A stretch of DNA of 56,864 bases, taken from NCBI GenBank assembly GCA_001698425.1, contig MBRE01000037.1:197239-254102 (forward strand). Reading direction: 5' to 3'. The notes below the pieces were generated by a model. The model searched no databases, had not been told where the DNA came from, and saw only the letters and a list, made by a program, of their open reading frames with translations. A program made the translations under genes and the position numbers. Positions 17,822-27,234 of the stretch are shown here, piece by piece (the first letter of the stretch is position 1; each line of letters starts with the position of its first letter). The DNA is from Oscillatoriales cyanobacterium USR001. GTDB taxonomy: Bacteria; Cyanobacteriota; Cyanobacteriia; Cyanobacteriales; Microcoleaceae.

Positions 17822-18895
17822 TTACAAAATATTGGATGACTCTGCGATCGCATCTAACAAAATATCGCCCCCAAATCGCACGGGATCGGTGCAGGGTAAT
17901 CCTGTTTCTGCTTGAGTTTCTGCTATGGCTAAGTTGGCGGCGGTTTCGTCTAAATGGTGAGTATTCAGCGCGATCGCAGTTACTTTTGCGCCCACAAAAG
18001 CACCCGCTGCGGCTGCTACCATCTCATACAATTCCACAACTTTTGAGAGTGGGGGAATGGGTACGCGGGGGTGATTGCGAATATTTTGCTGTCCGGCTCG
18101 GTGTACCAAGATCAAGTGCGTAGGCTGAGAACCTCTTAACAAAGGCAATGTAGCTGTTGAGCCGGGATGAAGTAGGGAGCCTTGACCTTCGATGTGTAAG
18201 ATGTCGCGATCGCAGCCAAATTCTACCACAACTTGCTCGACTGCACCGGCGGCAAAGTCCACCCGCACGGCATCTAAGGGAATCCCATCACCTGCGATCA
18301 TTAAACCTGCTTGTCCCGTTGCTAAAAATTTAGAATTTAAACCGCGTTTTAAGCCAGCGCGATGCAATTCTAAACTGGTGGACATCTTACCAATACTCAT
18401 ATCTGTGCCAACTGTTAAGACGCGGAGGCAATTGAGATCGGCAGCTTTAATAGATGCGATCGCCCCTACATTTTGCGGTTCCTGACGTACATCCCAAATC
18501 CATCGATCGTCTTTTAAAGGTATTTTAATCAGCGGTTTCAGCTTAGTATGCAAACCATTTACCACTGATAAACCTGCTGCAATTGCTTGATTAATTTCCT
18601 CTAACCATTCTGCTGGTAAAACACCACCAGAAGGCGCAATCCCAATTAATAGAATATTCGGTGAATAAGATAACGCTTCTGCTACTGAAGCCACTATTGG
18701 TACTTGTCGGGAAATACCAGTTAATTCAGACAAAGATTGTCCGGCACATTGGGAATCGATCGCGGCCACAACCGAGGCTTCACTATAGCGTAAAAATGCT
18801 AAACCAGTTTTGCCAGATTTACCAATAATTCCTTGATGTAACAGGATCGCAATTTTACCATTTTTAATTTCACGAATGGGATTTTTATCAACCAT
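17822..18895 (-). CDS. dgcN: DUF1611 family protein, DgcN-like
   Basis: A 357-residue member of the DUF1611 family. A nucleotide-binding loop is visible as VGTDMSIGKMSTSLEL (near residue 173), followed by GQAGLMIAGDGIPLDAV and IEGQGSLLHPG, all family signatures. Members that pair with a dipeptide-epimerase-like enzyme (DgcA) have been linked to D-glutamate use; here a dgcA-like gene lies upstream on the same strand, separated only by a Uma2 gene. The exact reaction in cyanobacteria is not established. Confidence is high for the family, moderate for the name. Confidence 0.78.
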   Translation of the reverse strand: MVDKNPIREIKNGKIAILLHQGIIGKSGKTGLAFLRYSEASVVAAIDSQCAGQSLSELTGISRQVPIVASVAEALSYSPNILLIGIAPSGGVLPAEWLEEINQAIAAGLSVVNGLHTKLKPLIKIPLKDDRWIWDVRQEPQNVGAIASIKAADLNCLRVLTVGTDMSIGKMSTSLELHRAGLKRGLNSKFLATGQAGLMIAGDGIPLDAVRVDFAAGAVEQVVVEFGCDRDILHIEGQGSLLHPGSTATLPLLRGSQPTHLILVHRAGQQNIRNHPRVPIPPLSKVVELYEMVAAAAGAFVGAKVTAIALNTHHLDETAANLAIAETQAETGLPCTDPVRFGGDILLDAIAESSNIL

Positions 18896-18940
18896 AATTC
18901 ACCGTTTTTTGATAATTTTTTTACATTAAACACATTTCTC

Positions 18941-18987
18941 TTGAGTGAAGTATACCGCTATTATAAACAGCGGCATACTTTACTCAA
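18941..18987 (-). terminator. Hairpin after Uma2, before dgcN
   Basis: Nineteen-base arms (18941-18959 and 18969-18987, one mismatch: TATACCGCT against AGCGGCATA) form a strong stem directly after the Uma2 stop codon. There is no clean T-tract, so this may attenuate rather than stop transcription between Uma2 and dgcN. Confidence 0.55.
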
Positions 18988-18989
18988 TC

Positions 18990-19760
18990 TTATTCAGTTA
19001 AAGCGTTGGGATCGATACCCAATTCTCGTAATTTAGCAGCTAGGCGATCGGCCCGTAGACGCTCTTGTTCGACTTGCTGTTGAGCCGCATCAGCTTGTTG
19101 TTGAGCATCTTCTTCTGGTAATAGAACAAGATTGCCAGATTGATCGTAAAAACGCAACCAAAAAGCTGTTTCTCGTTCAATAGTTCCCTGCCATGTTCCT
19201 AACCACATACCTAACCTTTGACACCATAGCCAACCCTGTTGATTTCGCTCTAATTCCTGATATCGTAAGCCCCCATTTAATCGCCACCCTCGCAGAGAAT
19301 TTGGTTCAAAAGGATTAAACACAAAATAATCAGGAGTCCTGAAAACCTGCTCATAAAGATCCTTTTTGACTCCCGTATCTACATTGGCAGTCGAAGGTGA
19401 CATTAGTTCTACAATCACATCTGGATAACGACCTTCTTCATCCCAAACTACCCAACCTTGACGTTCTTTCGTGCCATCTACCCCCATTGCTACAAAGAAA
19501 TCTGGCCCTCGAAAATCGCGATTGCGTACTTGATATTCGCTGAAATAAACGAACATATTGCCGCCAGTGAAAAAGTCATTGCGGTCATTCCAAGCGTGTT
19601 TTAATGACCGAATGAGGACATTCATGGCAATGCGGTGGCGATTGCTCTCCATTGGCTCTCCATCATCAAAAATTAAATCTGTTGGTGGCTTATGTTCTTC
19701 ACAGAATGCCGCAAATATTTCAGCTTCTGAGATGAATTTTGAAGTTACTTCAATTGACAT
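18990..19760 (-). CDS. Uma2 family (DUF820) putative endonuclease
   Basis: A 256-residue Uma2 protein. Family features: GPDFFVAMGV, PDVIVELMSPSTA, KKDLYEQVFRTPDYFVFNP. The C-terminus is Gln-rich coiled coil ending in RLAAKLRELGIDPNAL, like the other copies here. The ATG at 19760 has a strong GGAGGGAGAG Shine-Dalgarno. It sits between dgcA (29 bases upstream) and dgcN (94 bases downstream) on the same strand, so it appears inserted in that module; a hairpin follows its stop. Confidence 0.88.
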   Translation of the reverse strand: MSIEVTSKFISEAEIFAAFCEEHKPPTDLIFDDGEPMESNRHRIAMNVLIRSLKHAWNDRNDFFTGGNMFVYFSEYQVRNRDFRGPDFFVAMGVDGTKERQGWVVWDEEGRYPDVIVELMSPSTANVDTGVKKDLYEQVFRTPDYFVFNPFEPNSLRGWRLNGGLRYQELERNQQGWLWCQRLGMWLGTWQGTIERETAFWLRFYDQSGNLVLLPEEDAQQQADAAQQQVEQERLRADRLAAKLRELGIDPNALTE

Positions 19761-19789
19761 CTCTCCCTCCTAAAATTGGATTGCTATTT

Positions 19790-20869
19790 TTATTGTACAT
19801 TATCGAGTCGGGAAACACCAAGTCCTGGCAAATTATTGGGTAACAAACGACCATTTTCTAAGCTTGCGCCAGTAAAAGGATCGTCTATTAAATTTAAGTG
19901 ACTATCTAAATCTAAATAGTCAGCTAACGGCGACAATTGAGCAGCGGCTGTATTCGCCAATAAACTATCAGAATAACAACCAAACATCACTTGTAAACCG
20001 TAAGCTTTTGCGGTATGTATCATTCGCATTGCTTCAGTTAATCCGCCCGATTTCATCATTTTGATATTAATGCCATGTACGCAGTTGGCTAACTGAGGGA
20101 TATCTTGACTGTTGAAACAACTTTCATCGACAAAAATCGGTAGGGGTGACAAGCGGTAAAGTTCGGAAAATTCAGCAATATTGCTAATAGGCGATAATGG
20201 CTGTTCTACATATTTAATGCCGTATTTTTCTAACCAAACACACATTTTTATGGCATCTTTCAGATGCCAGCCACCATTAGCGTCAACACTGATTTCAATA
20301 TTTGCTGGTGCTTCATTTAGGACAGCAATTAACATAGCTCGATCGGCTTCTATGCCATCAGGATTACCAAGTTTTACCTTGATTGCTTGATACTTAATAC
20401 TTTCTGGATTATTGCTATCTTTGGCAAACCAATCTCGAACTCTATGTCTAGCACCTTCTGGGGAATTAATGCCGATTGTAATCGAAGTTGGGACAATGCG
20501 CGATCGCTCAAGTCCCCATAGTTTCCACAACGGTAATCCTACTTTTTTACCTAACCAATCATGTAGAGCAATATCTATGGCCGCACAAGCCGCCGAGGGT
20601 AATTGAACCTCTTTAAATATCTCTTCAATTTGTTGGCGATCTAAAGGGGTAAATTTCTCTAATAATGGCGCAATTTTCTGTAATTCTTTGGTGAGAATTT
20701 CAGTTGTTTGGGGGTGACTACCTATAGAAAAAGGCGAGGCTTCTCCCCAACCTTCGATGTTTTCATGCTTCAATCTCAGCCATAGATTTGTAGTCTCGGC
20801 AGTTGTACCGCGACTGATGGTAAGGGCAAAGCGTTTATGAACAGTAAAGCTTTGAATGTCAATTTGCAT
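19790..20869 (-). CDS. dgcA: Dipeptide epimerase / DgcA-like (enolase superfamily)
   Basis: A 359-residue muconate-lactonising-subgroup enzyme. Catalytic lysines K164 and K166 in AIKVKLG and K270 in NIKMMKSGG, and metal ligands D196 (SVDANGG), E222 (VEQPL) and D248 (VDESCF), are all present. Such enzymes epimerise L-Ala-D/L-Glu type dipeptides in peptidoglycan recycling; the companion DUF1611 gene suggests the DgcA role in D-glutamate metabolism. The substrate cannot be settled from the sequence. The first gene of a minus-strand run that continues with Uma2 and dgcN. Confidence 0.85.
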   Translation of the reverse strand: MQIDIQSFTVHKRFALTISRGTTAETTNLWLRLKHENIEGWGEASPFSIGSHPQTTEILTKELQKIAPLLEKFTPLDRQQIEEIFKEVQLPSAACAAIDIALHDWLGKKVGLPLWKLWGLERSRIVPTSITIGINSPEGARHRVRDWFAKDSNNPESIKYQAIKVKLGNPDGIEADRAMLIAVLNEAPANIEISVDANGGWHLKDAIKMCVWLEKYGIKYVEQPLSPISNIAEFSELYRLSPLPIFVDESCFNSQDIPQLANCVHGINIKMMKSGGLTEAMRMIHTAKAYGLQVMFGCYSDSLLANTAAAQLSPLADYLDLDSHLNLIDDPFTGASLENGRLLPNNLPGLGVSRLDNVQ

Positions 20870-20986
20870 TGTATTTTACAATTTGTGGTGTCGGAGGCAA
20901 GAGCAAAATTTAGATTGCTGGATATTCCCATTTTTGGCTTTTTATTTTATAGTTTAAGTTTACTTGATTAATCGATCGCAACATTG

Positions 20987-21700
20987 ATGAAATTTCAGAT
21001 TTCTATTTCTCCAAGGAGAATTACTAGCTCTCTGAGCATTTGGGTGCTATTCTTTAGTCTTGCTGGTTTAGTGGTGCAAGTTTTCCGCTATGGCTTTAAT
21101 TATCGCGAAAGATGGATGGATTTATTTAATCTTGACCGAGAATTAAATTACCCATCTTGGTATCAGTCGTTTACGCTACTGTTTTGTGCAATTCTACTAG
21201 GAATAATTGCTGCTGCGAAAAAAAGACAGGGCGATCGCTATTCTCCACACTGGAAAGCTTTGTCAATTATCTTTGTTCTTTTGGCCTTAGATGAAAGCCT
21301 GAGTTTCCACGAAGTTTTAATTATTCCAGATTTGCGAAAAACGCTGCATCTGGGTGGGATATTTTACTTCATTTGGGTAATTCCTGGTGCTGCTTTTGTA
21401 TTGGTGACAGCGATTAATTATTTCAAATTTCTGCTGTATCTTCCCTCTAAAACTCGGTATTTATTTATACTAGCAGGAGGGCTTTATGTGGGGGGAGCAT
21501 TAGCGATGGAAATGGTAGGTGGTTATTATGCTGATTTAGCAGGTCAGCGCAACTTAATCTATGGGATAATGACCACTACTGAAGAAATTTTTGAAATGAT
21601 GGGAGTTCTAACTTTCATCTATGCGCTACTTGCCTACATTGGCTGCTACATACAAGATATTGATGTGCGATTCAAGATACTTGACGATCGAGAAAAATAA
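20987..21700 (+). CDS. Integral membrane protein, unknown function
   Basis: A 237-residue protein with about six transmembrane helices. Distinct polar motifs lie at or near the membrane: LALDESLSFHE, GGALAMEMVGG and TTEEIFEMMG, whose acidic and His residues could bind a metal or form an active site. I do not recognise a named domain. ATG at 20987 is preferred over an overlapping TTG three bases earlier. The GT39-like gene follows 31 bases later, so the two may be co-transcribed. Divergent from dgcA. Confidence 0.7.
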   Translation: MKFQISISPRRITSSLSIWVLFFSLAGLVVQVFRYGFNYRERWMDLFNLDRELNYPSWYQSFTLLFCAILLGIIAAAKKRQGDRYSPHWKALSIIFVLLALDESLSFHEVLIIPDLRKTLHLGGIFYFIWVIPGAAFVLVTAINYFKFLLYLPSKTRYLFILAGGLYVGGALAMEMVGGYYADLAGQRNLIYGIMTTTEEIFEMMGVLTFIYALLAYIGCYIQDIDVRFKILDDREK

Positions 21701-21731
21701 GTTTTTAGCAATTGTTGAGGGTGTATAAACA

Positions 21732-23564
21732 ATGAATATCCAAAGTGCAAAAAGCAAAATTGCTAATAGTAGAAATTATTGGTTTCATCTATTGCTATTA
21801 CTAATCTGGATAGCCATTGGCACTGTTTTACGCTTTACTAATTTGGCGGATAAACCACCTTCAACAATTGAGATTGCCACGCTAGTTTTTAGCTTGGGAA
21901 ATAGTTTGCAGACGATACCGCTAGATAGTGCGATCGCGGTTGATACTCTCTTACAGCCACTACAACTCAATCCTGAAGCTAATATCGCCTCAGTCATCCA
22001 CAATTTAATGGCAGAAAGCACCCATCCTCCAGTTTATTTTGTGCTGGCTCATTTATGGATGAAACTATTTTCAACTAAGGCGGGTTTAGTTTCTTTATGG
22101 GTTGCTAGAGCATTTCCAGCGCTTCTCGGTGTCGCCTCAATTCCAGCAATGTTTGGCTTGGGTTTTGTAGCATTTCGCTCTCGTTTAATAGCCCAAATTG
22201 CAGCAGCAATGATGGCGGTTTCTCCCTACGGGATATTTATCGCTCAAGAAGCTAGACACTACACTTTACCAGTTTTATTAATCATTGCTTCTTTGGGCTG
22301 TTTGACAATAACAACTAGAACCATAAATAATCATACCATATTGCCAATTTGGGTGGGATTAATTTGGGTTATAACTAACTGTTTAGGAATTGCAACTCAT
22401 TACTTTTTTATTTTGGTTGTGGCGGCGGAAGGTTTAAGTTTAATTGCTGTTATTTTGCTGAAAAATTGGCGAGATCACCGAGAAAAATTAGATTTAGATT
22501 CAACTCAAAATTTAAAGCTCAAACCTGAATCAATAATTCCTAATTCTCTATTCCGAATTTATGCTGTGGCTGCGGGTACTTTGGTGGGTTGCTTAGTTTG
22601 GTTTCCGGCATTACAAACTGCTTCTGATAGTGAAATGACGCGCTGGATTTATCAGGGAAAAAACCTAATTGAATTGCTAGAGCCAGCACCGAGAATTTTA
22701 GCGTGGATGGTGACAATGTTGGCATTATTGCCCGTAGAAGGAGTATCTTTGCCAGTAATAATCGCCTCTAGTTTAATCTTGTTAACTTTCATGTTTTTTG
22801 CTTTGCCAATTTTGATTAGAGGTGTTAAAATTAAGTTAGGGGAATCAGATAGTAGTTTGATTATTCAAGTTTTAGGCGGGTTTATTCTGGCGGCTGTCGC
22901 GATCTTTTTAGGAATAACTTACATTTTAGGTGCGGATATCACCTTAGCGGCTCGTTATCAATTTGTTTACTTTCCTGCGGTGATAATTTTATTAGGAGTA
23001 AGTTTGGCAGTTTGTTGGGAAAGTCAGGAGTTAGAAATACGCAATAAATTAAGCCGCTTTTTTAAATTGCCAGTTTCAGCATTAAAAATAGGAGGGAAAA
23101 AAGCAGTAACAATCATCTTATTAATGGGTTTACTCGGTAGTTTGACAGTTGTTTCAAATTTTGGCTTTCAAAAATCTAAACGCCCAGATATTTTAGTTCC
23201 ACATATTGTTAAAATAGAAGAATCATCGCCAAAAGTTCCTGTTTTAATCGCAATGGTTCGCAAAAGCCACTCGGAAACAAGAGCTATGATGGGAATAGCC
23301 TGGGAGTTTAAACGTTTATTTAGTTCATCGGGAACAAATTCTCAATTTAATTATCCTCAATTTCTGTTAGCAAAAAAAGATGGTAATTCTCAAACGGCGA
23401 CGGATGCACTGCATAAAACTTTAGCTGAAATGCCTAAACCTTTGGATTTATGGACGATAAATTTTACGGCTTCAGTGGATGAAAAAGGGCAAAATTGTGT
23501 AGTTGATTCGCAATCTCAGCCTAAAATAGCTGGCTATAAATACAAATTGTATCACTGTTCATAA
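21732..23564 (+). CDS. GT39/PMT-like multi-pass glycosyltransferase
   Basis: A 610-residue membrane protein with roughly 10-11 hydrophobic segments. The first loop (LRFTNLADKPPSTIEIATLV, acidic residue E47) and STHPPVYFVLAHLWMKLF are typical of ArnT/PMT-type GT-C enzymes, which transfer a sugar from a polyprenyl-phosphate donor. The usual Asp-Glu pair of the first loop is reduced to Ile-Glu, so activity is not certain. A soluble C-terminal part of about 130 residues follows the last helix. Donor and acceptor are unknown. Confidence 0.75.
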   Translation: MNIQSAKSKIANSRNYWFHLLLLLIWIAIGTVLRFTNLADKPPSTIEIATLVFSLGNSLQTIPLDSAIAVDTLLQPLQLNPEANIASVIHNLMAESTHPPVYFVLAHLWMKLFSTKAGLVSLWVARAFPALLGVASIPAMFGLGFVAFRSRLIAQIAAAMMAVSPYGIFIAQEARHYTLPVLLIIASLGCLTITTRTINNHTILPIWVGLIWVITNCLGIATHYFFILVVAAEGLSLIAVILLKNWRDHREKLDLDSTQNLKLKPESIIPNSLFRIYAVAAGTLVGCLVWFPALQTASDSEMTRWIYQGKNLIELLEPAPRILAWMVTMLALLPVEGVSLPVIIASSLILLTFMFFALPILIRGVKIKLGESDSSLIIQVLGGFILAAVAIFLGITYILGADITLAARYQFVYFPAVIILLGVSLAVCWESQELEIRNKLSRFFKLPVSALKIGGKKAVTIILLMGLLGSLTVVSNFGFQKSKRPDILVPHIVKIEESSPKVPVLIAMVRKSHSETRAMMGIAWEFKRLFSSSGTNSQFNYPQFLLAKKDGNSQTATDALHKTLAEMPKPLDLWTINFTASVDEKGQNCVVDSQSQPKIAGYKYKLYHCS

Positions 23565-23584
23565 ATTGTAGAATAGGAGGAATT

Positions 23585-24028
23585 ATGACGATTTATTTCT
23601 ACAGCACTCGCACTGAATACGGCTGTTTCTCTAACTTTTCCGCTCACGGATTTGAGTTAGATGGAGTATATTGGCCAACTAGCGAACATTATTTTCAAGC
23701 TCAAAAATTTGCGGGTACGCCTCACGTTGAGGAAATTCGACAGGTGAAAACGCCAAAGGATGCGGCAAAAATGGGGCGCGATCGCAAACGTCCCCTTCGT
23801 AAAGATTGGGAACAGGTGAAAGATGATATCATGCGAAAAGCTGTGCTGTGTAAATTTGAGACTCATGCCAATATCCGGGAAATTTTGCTATCTACAAATG
23901 ATGAGGAAATTGTTGAAAATTCACCCATAGATTATTATTGGGGCTGTGGGAAAGATGGTAGTGGTAAGAATAAATTAGGGCTAATTTTAATGGAGGTAAG
24001 GGAGATTTTGCGGCAGCGGATGGAGTAA
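23585..24028 (+). CDS. NADAR family protein (YbiA-like)
   Basis: A 147-residue NADAR protein. Motifs: GCFSNFSAHGFELDG, WPTSEHYFQAQKF and the C-terminal NSPIDYYWGCGKDGSGKNKLG. YbiA-type members act as N-glycosidases on early riboflavin intermediates, and other NADAR proteins remove ADP-ribose from nucleic-acid bases, so this could be either damage clearance or anti-toxin activity. An AGGAGGAATT Shine-Dalgarno directly precedes the ATG. A Uma2 gene starts 33 bases downstream on the same strand. No ribA is nearby. Confidence 0.9.
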   Translation: MTIYFYSTRTEYGCFSNFSAHGFELDGVYWPTSEHYFQAQKFAGTPHVEEIRQVKTPKDAAKMGRDRKRPLRKDWEQVKDDIMRKAVLCKFETHANIREILLSTNDEEIVENSPIDYYWGCGKDGSGKNKLGLILMEVREILRQRME

Positions 24029-24061
24029 TAGAAAGTTAAGCTTATTGGAGGAAAACATCAA

Positions 24062-24736
24062 ATGATTGCACCAGTTCAACCTTTAGTTAAACCCGATATT
24101 GTTTATCCAGATAGTGATGGAGAGTTAATGGCAGATAATACTAAGCAATTCCACTTGATTATCAAAATTCAGGGTGGTTTAGATGCCTTATTCAAGGATG
24201 ATGAAAATGTTTTTGTTGCGGGGGATTTACTATGGTATCCTGTCGAAGGAGATGATAAAATTCGCCAAGCACCTGATGTGATGGTAGTTTTTGGTAGGCC
24301 AAAAGGCGATAGAGGTTCTTATAGACAGTGGGAAGAAGGTAATATTGCTCCGCAAGTTGTCTTTGAGATTTTTTCGCCTGGGAACAGAATGGGAAAAATG
24401 TTCAATAAATTGAAGTTTTATGAGCGTTATGGAGTGGAAGAATACTATCTCTATAAGCCTGAAAATAACGATCTAACAGGGTGGTTGCGTTCAGATAATG
24501 AACTTAACGAGATTGAGTCAATGGCGGGATGGGTGAGTCCGCATTTAGGTGTAAGGTTTGAGATTTCATCAGGAGATTTAGAAATTTATCGGCCGGATGG
24601 AGAGAAGTTTTTGTCCTATGTGGAGTTGGAAAGGCGAAGGGCGCGAGAAAAAGAAGGTAAAGAATTAGCACAGCAACGTGCTGAGAAATTGGCGGCAAAA
24701 TTGCGAGAATTGGGGATAAATCCTGATGAGGTTTGA
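24062..24736 (+). CDS. Uma2 family (DUF820) putative endonuclease
   Basis: A 224-residue Uma2 protein, close paralogue of the one at 911-1606: both share YPDSDG...LMADNTKQF-type openings, VFVAGDLLWYPVEG and GDRGSYRQWEEGNIAPQVVFEI. The C-terminal coil ends RAEKLAAKLRELGINPDEV. GGAGGAAAAC precedes the start. It trails the NADAR gene by 33 bases, so the two may share a transcript, and is convergent with ada. Confidence 0.88.
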   Translation: MIAPVQPLVKPDIVYPDSDGELMADNTKQFHLIIKIQGGLDALFKDDENVFVAGDLLWYPVEGDDKIRQAPDVMVVFGRPKGDRGSYRQWEEGNIAPQVVFEIFSPGNRMGKMFNKLKFYERYGVEEYYLYKPENNDLTGWLRSDNELNEIESMAGWVSPHLGVRFEISSGDLEIYRPDGEKFLSYVELERRRAREKEGKELAQQRAEKLAAKLRELGINPDEV

Positions 24737-24762
24737 GGTAGAGATATAGCAACCCTATTTCA

Positions 24763-25911
24763 TTATTTATCAATCTCTGTGGGGACACGGCATTGCCGTT
24801 TCCCTGCCTTACTGTTAAGATTTAGAGTCTCAGTTGTCGCATATTCTTTCTCTAAATCAAGGAGTTTCTCTTTCCGAAAACTTCCCCAACGATATCCTCC
24901 AACTCCCCCAACTTTGGGCACAACTCGATGACAAGGAACAATCAATGCCACTGGATTTGTTGCACAAGCGCGTGCCACAGCGCGTACTGAATTTGGCTTT
25001 CCAATAGCATCAGCAATATCACTATAAGTAACAGTTGTACCAGCAGGAATTGCTTGTAAAGCATTCCAAACTTGCAATTGAAATGCTGTAGCTTTCACGT
25101 CACAGGGAAGATTCGGCAAAGGTAAATTACCGCTAAGATAATCTATTAAAGATTGCATCCATTGACACAATTCTGGATCGGCTTTTTCCAGGGAAGCATT
25201 GCTAAATTCTCGTTGCAAATCGCTTTCAAGTTCTGCTGCATTATTTCCGAGGCGAATGTTACAAATTCCGCGCTTAGTTGCAGCTACAATTACAAAACCG
25301 AGAGGGGAATTAGCGATCGCATAACGTATTTCTTCACCGCAACCAAGGTGTTTATAAGCATTAGGAGTCATGCCGAGTTGTTTTGGTGCTTTTTCATATA
25401 ATCTGCTGCTAGAGCCGTAGCCGACTTCGTAGAGGGCGGGGGCGATTTCTTCTCCCTCTCTGAGATGTTCTTTTAAACGTTTAATCCGCAGAGAATCGGC
25501 ATATTGAAAAGGGGAAACTCCGACTATTTGTTTGAATATTCGCTGTAGGTGAGTGGGACTCATTTCGACGCGATCGCCTATTTCTGATAAGGTGGGTATG
25601 CGATCGCACTCTCCCTCAATATAACGACAGGCTGCTATTACTTTATCTCTGGCGGGATTGTCAACAATCGTATTTTGTGGGTGACAGCGTTTGCAGGGAC
25701 GAAAGCCTTTATTTTCTGCTGCTTCAGGTGAGTTGAAAAAGGTAACTTGGCTGCGGTTTGGTTTGCGGCTGGGGCAAGTTGGACGGCAATAAATGTTAGT
25801 CGATCGCACGCCGTAGAATAGTTTACCATCAAAGTTGGTGTCTCGATGAAGGATTGCTTGCCAAAGGGTTTCTTCTGAAAGAGATAAAGTTTGCAGTGCT
25901 GATGCGTGCAT
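24763..25911 (-). CDS. ada: Ada: methylation-responsive regulator and O6-methylguanine-DNA methyltransferase
   Basis: A 382-residue bifunctional Ada protein of the adaptive response to alkylation damage. The zinc domain has C42, C46, C73 and C76 (YCRPTCPSRK, RPCKRCHP), where one Cys takes methyl groups from phosphotriesters. An AraC-type HTH follows (about 85-180, PTLSEIGDRVEMSPTHLQRIFK), then the methyltransferase domain with the acceptor C327 in IVPCHRVV. The C-terminal 25 residues are extra and unlike the family. No alkA gene is adjacent. Confidence 0.94.
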   Translation of the reverse strand: MHASALQTLSLSEETLWQAILHRDTNFDGKLFYGVRSTNIYCRPTCPSRKPNRSQVTFFNSPEAAENKGFRPCKRCHPQNTIVDNPARDKVIAACRYIEGECDRIPTLSEIGDRVEMSPTHLQRIFKQIVGVSPFQYADSLRIKRLKEHLREGEEIAPALYEVGYGSSSRLYEKAPKQLGMTPNAYKHLGCGEEIRYAIANSPLGFVIVAATKRGICNIRLGNNAAELESDLQREFSNASLEKADPELCQWMQSLIDYLSGNLPLPNLPCDVKATAFQLQVWNALQAIPAGTTVTYSDIADAIGKPNSVRAVARACATNPVALIVPCHRVVPKVGGVGGYRWGSFRKEKLLDLEKEYATTETLNLNSKAGKRQCRVPTEIDK

Positions 25912-25956
25912 AAATATTAAAATTTAACGACTTTTTTAGCTTAAACATATTGTAAA

Positions 25957-26005
25957 TTAAGTTCTATCCGATTCTTGCGATTTAAGTTCTATCCGATTCT
26001 TGCGA
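25957..26005. repeat. Two 24-bp direct repeats upstream of the methyltransferase
   Basis: TTAAGTTCTATCCGATTCTT followed by GCGA occurs at 25957-25980 and again at 25982-26005, a perfect duplication with a period of 25. It lies near the left edge of the restriction-modification genes. The rest of the 288-base gap is AT-rich, with an ACGGTT/AACCGT hairpin near 26082-26099. Confidence 0.85.
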
Positions 26006-26141
26006 TCGCCCACCGGGATTTTAACTGCTGTCTTATAGTTGAAGTCGATTAAATCTCGGATCTTTAGAGATTATGTAAAAAACGGTTTATTACAACCGTG
26101 TCAGTAAGTCCTGATGGCATTTCTGGGACTCATCACCTAAC

Positions 26142-26167
26142 TTTACACACCTAGAATACGCTATAAT
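26142..26167 (+). promoter_or_regulatory. Possible promoter of the methyltransferase gene
   Basis: A perfect TATAAT at 26162-26167 lies 32 bases before the ATG. A TTTACA at 26142-26147 is a candidate -35 box, but the 14-base spacing is short of the usual 17, so only the -10 box is convincing. Confidence 0.4.
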
Positions 26168-26199
26168 TAGATTTATTAATAGTTTGTCTTCAGGCTGAA

Positions 26200-27234
26200 A
26201 TGAAATTTATAGACTTATTTTCCGGGATTGGAGGTTTTAGGCAAGGGTTTGAGAAGGCTGGTTTTAAATGCGTTTTCTCCTGTGAAGTAGACAAACACTG
26301 TCGAGAGGTGTACAGTAATAATTTTAATGAAACTCCTTTTGGCGACATCAAAAAAGTTAATCCCCATGAGATAGAAGATTTTGATGTTTTAGTTGGTGGT
26401 TTCCCTTGCCAGCCTTTTAGTATTTCTGGTAGAAAGTTGGGTTTTGAAGATACTAGAGGTACGTTATTTTTTGATATTTGTCAAATCATCAAAGTTAAGC
26501 AGCCTAAAGTTATTGTTCTGGAAAATGTTAAACACTTAATCCATCACGATCGCGGAAATACCTTAAAGGTAATTATTGCCAGCTTGCGAGATTTAGGATA
26601 TAATGTAGACTATAAAGTTCTGAATGCTAAAGATTTTGGATTGCCGCAACACCGAGAAAGAATATTTATTATCGGGACTAAAGGTAAGGAGTTTGAATTT
26701 TCTAAGTTGAAGACTAAATTTCCGCCTAAACTTCGGGATTTTTTAGATGTAGAAGGTGATTTTGAAATTTTGGATAAATCCGAGTATACTTTAATTGATT
26801 CTCCGCGAAAGCAAATATCTGGTTTGTTATTTGTCGGTTACAGAAATAAGGGAACTTGGAAAACTGGGGTAAGACCAAATACAGAGCATTTATCAAGAGT
26901 GCATCGACAACCTAATCGGATTTATTCGGTAGATGGGGTGCATCCGACTATACCATCGCAAGAGACATCTGGCAGGTTTTTTATCTATATTCCTGAGAAA
27001 GATATTGTGAGAAAGATGACGCTTAAGGAATGCTATCGGGTGATGGGTTTTCCTGACGATTTTAAAATTTATCCGAGTGTTGGAGAAAGTTATAAACAGA
27101 TTGGGAACTCCGTTTGTGTGCCGGTGGTGGAAGCTATTGCGAAGGAAATATTAAATCAAAATTTGTTATCAAATAAGCAAAATGAATCACAAACAAAAAC
27201 TGAAGAGTATATACAACTTGTCCTCTTCAATTAA
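26200..27234 (+). CDS. DNA (cytosine-5) methyltransferase
   Basis: A 344-residue C5-methyltransferase. Ordered motifs: I FIDLFSGIGGFRQGF (3-17), IV GGFPCQPFS with nucleophile C70, VI LENV (107-110), VIII QHRERIFIIG (150-159) and X YKQIGNSVCVPVVEAI near the C-terminus. The target-recognition region (about 175-265) gives no readable specificity. It overlaps the downstream restriction endonuclease by 53 bases in another frame, so translation is probably coupled. AT-rich composition unlike neighbours suggests transfer. No very-short-patch repair or controller gene is seen. Confidence 0.95.
   Translation: MKFIDLFSGIGGFRQGFEKAGFKCVFSCEVDKHCREVYSNNFNETPFGDIKKVNPHEIEDFDVLVGGFPCQPFSISGRKLGFEDTRGTLFFDICQIIKVKQPKVIVLENVKHLIHHDRGNTLKVIIASLRDLGYNVDYKVLNAKDFGLPQHRERIFIIGTKGKEFEFSKLKTKFPPKLRDFLDVEGDFEILDKSEYTLIDSPRKQISGLLFVGYRNKGTWKTGVRPNTEHLSRVHRQPNRIYSVDGVHPTIPSQETSGRFFIYIPEKDIVRKMTLKECYRVMGFPDDFKIYPSVGESYKQIGNSVCVPVVEAIAKEILNQNLLSNKQNESQTKTEEYIQLVLFN

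Noticed and set aside
25957..26005. Possible short CRISPR array
   Set aside because: Only two repeat copies with one base between them; no spacers and no cas genes.
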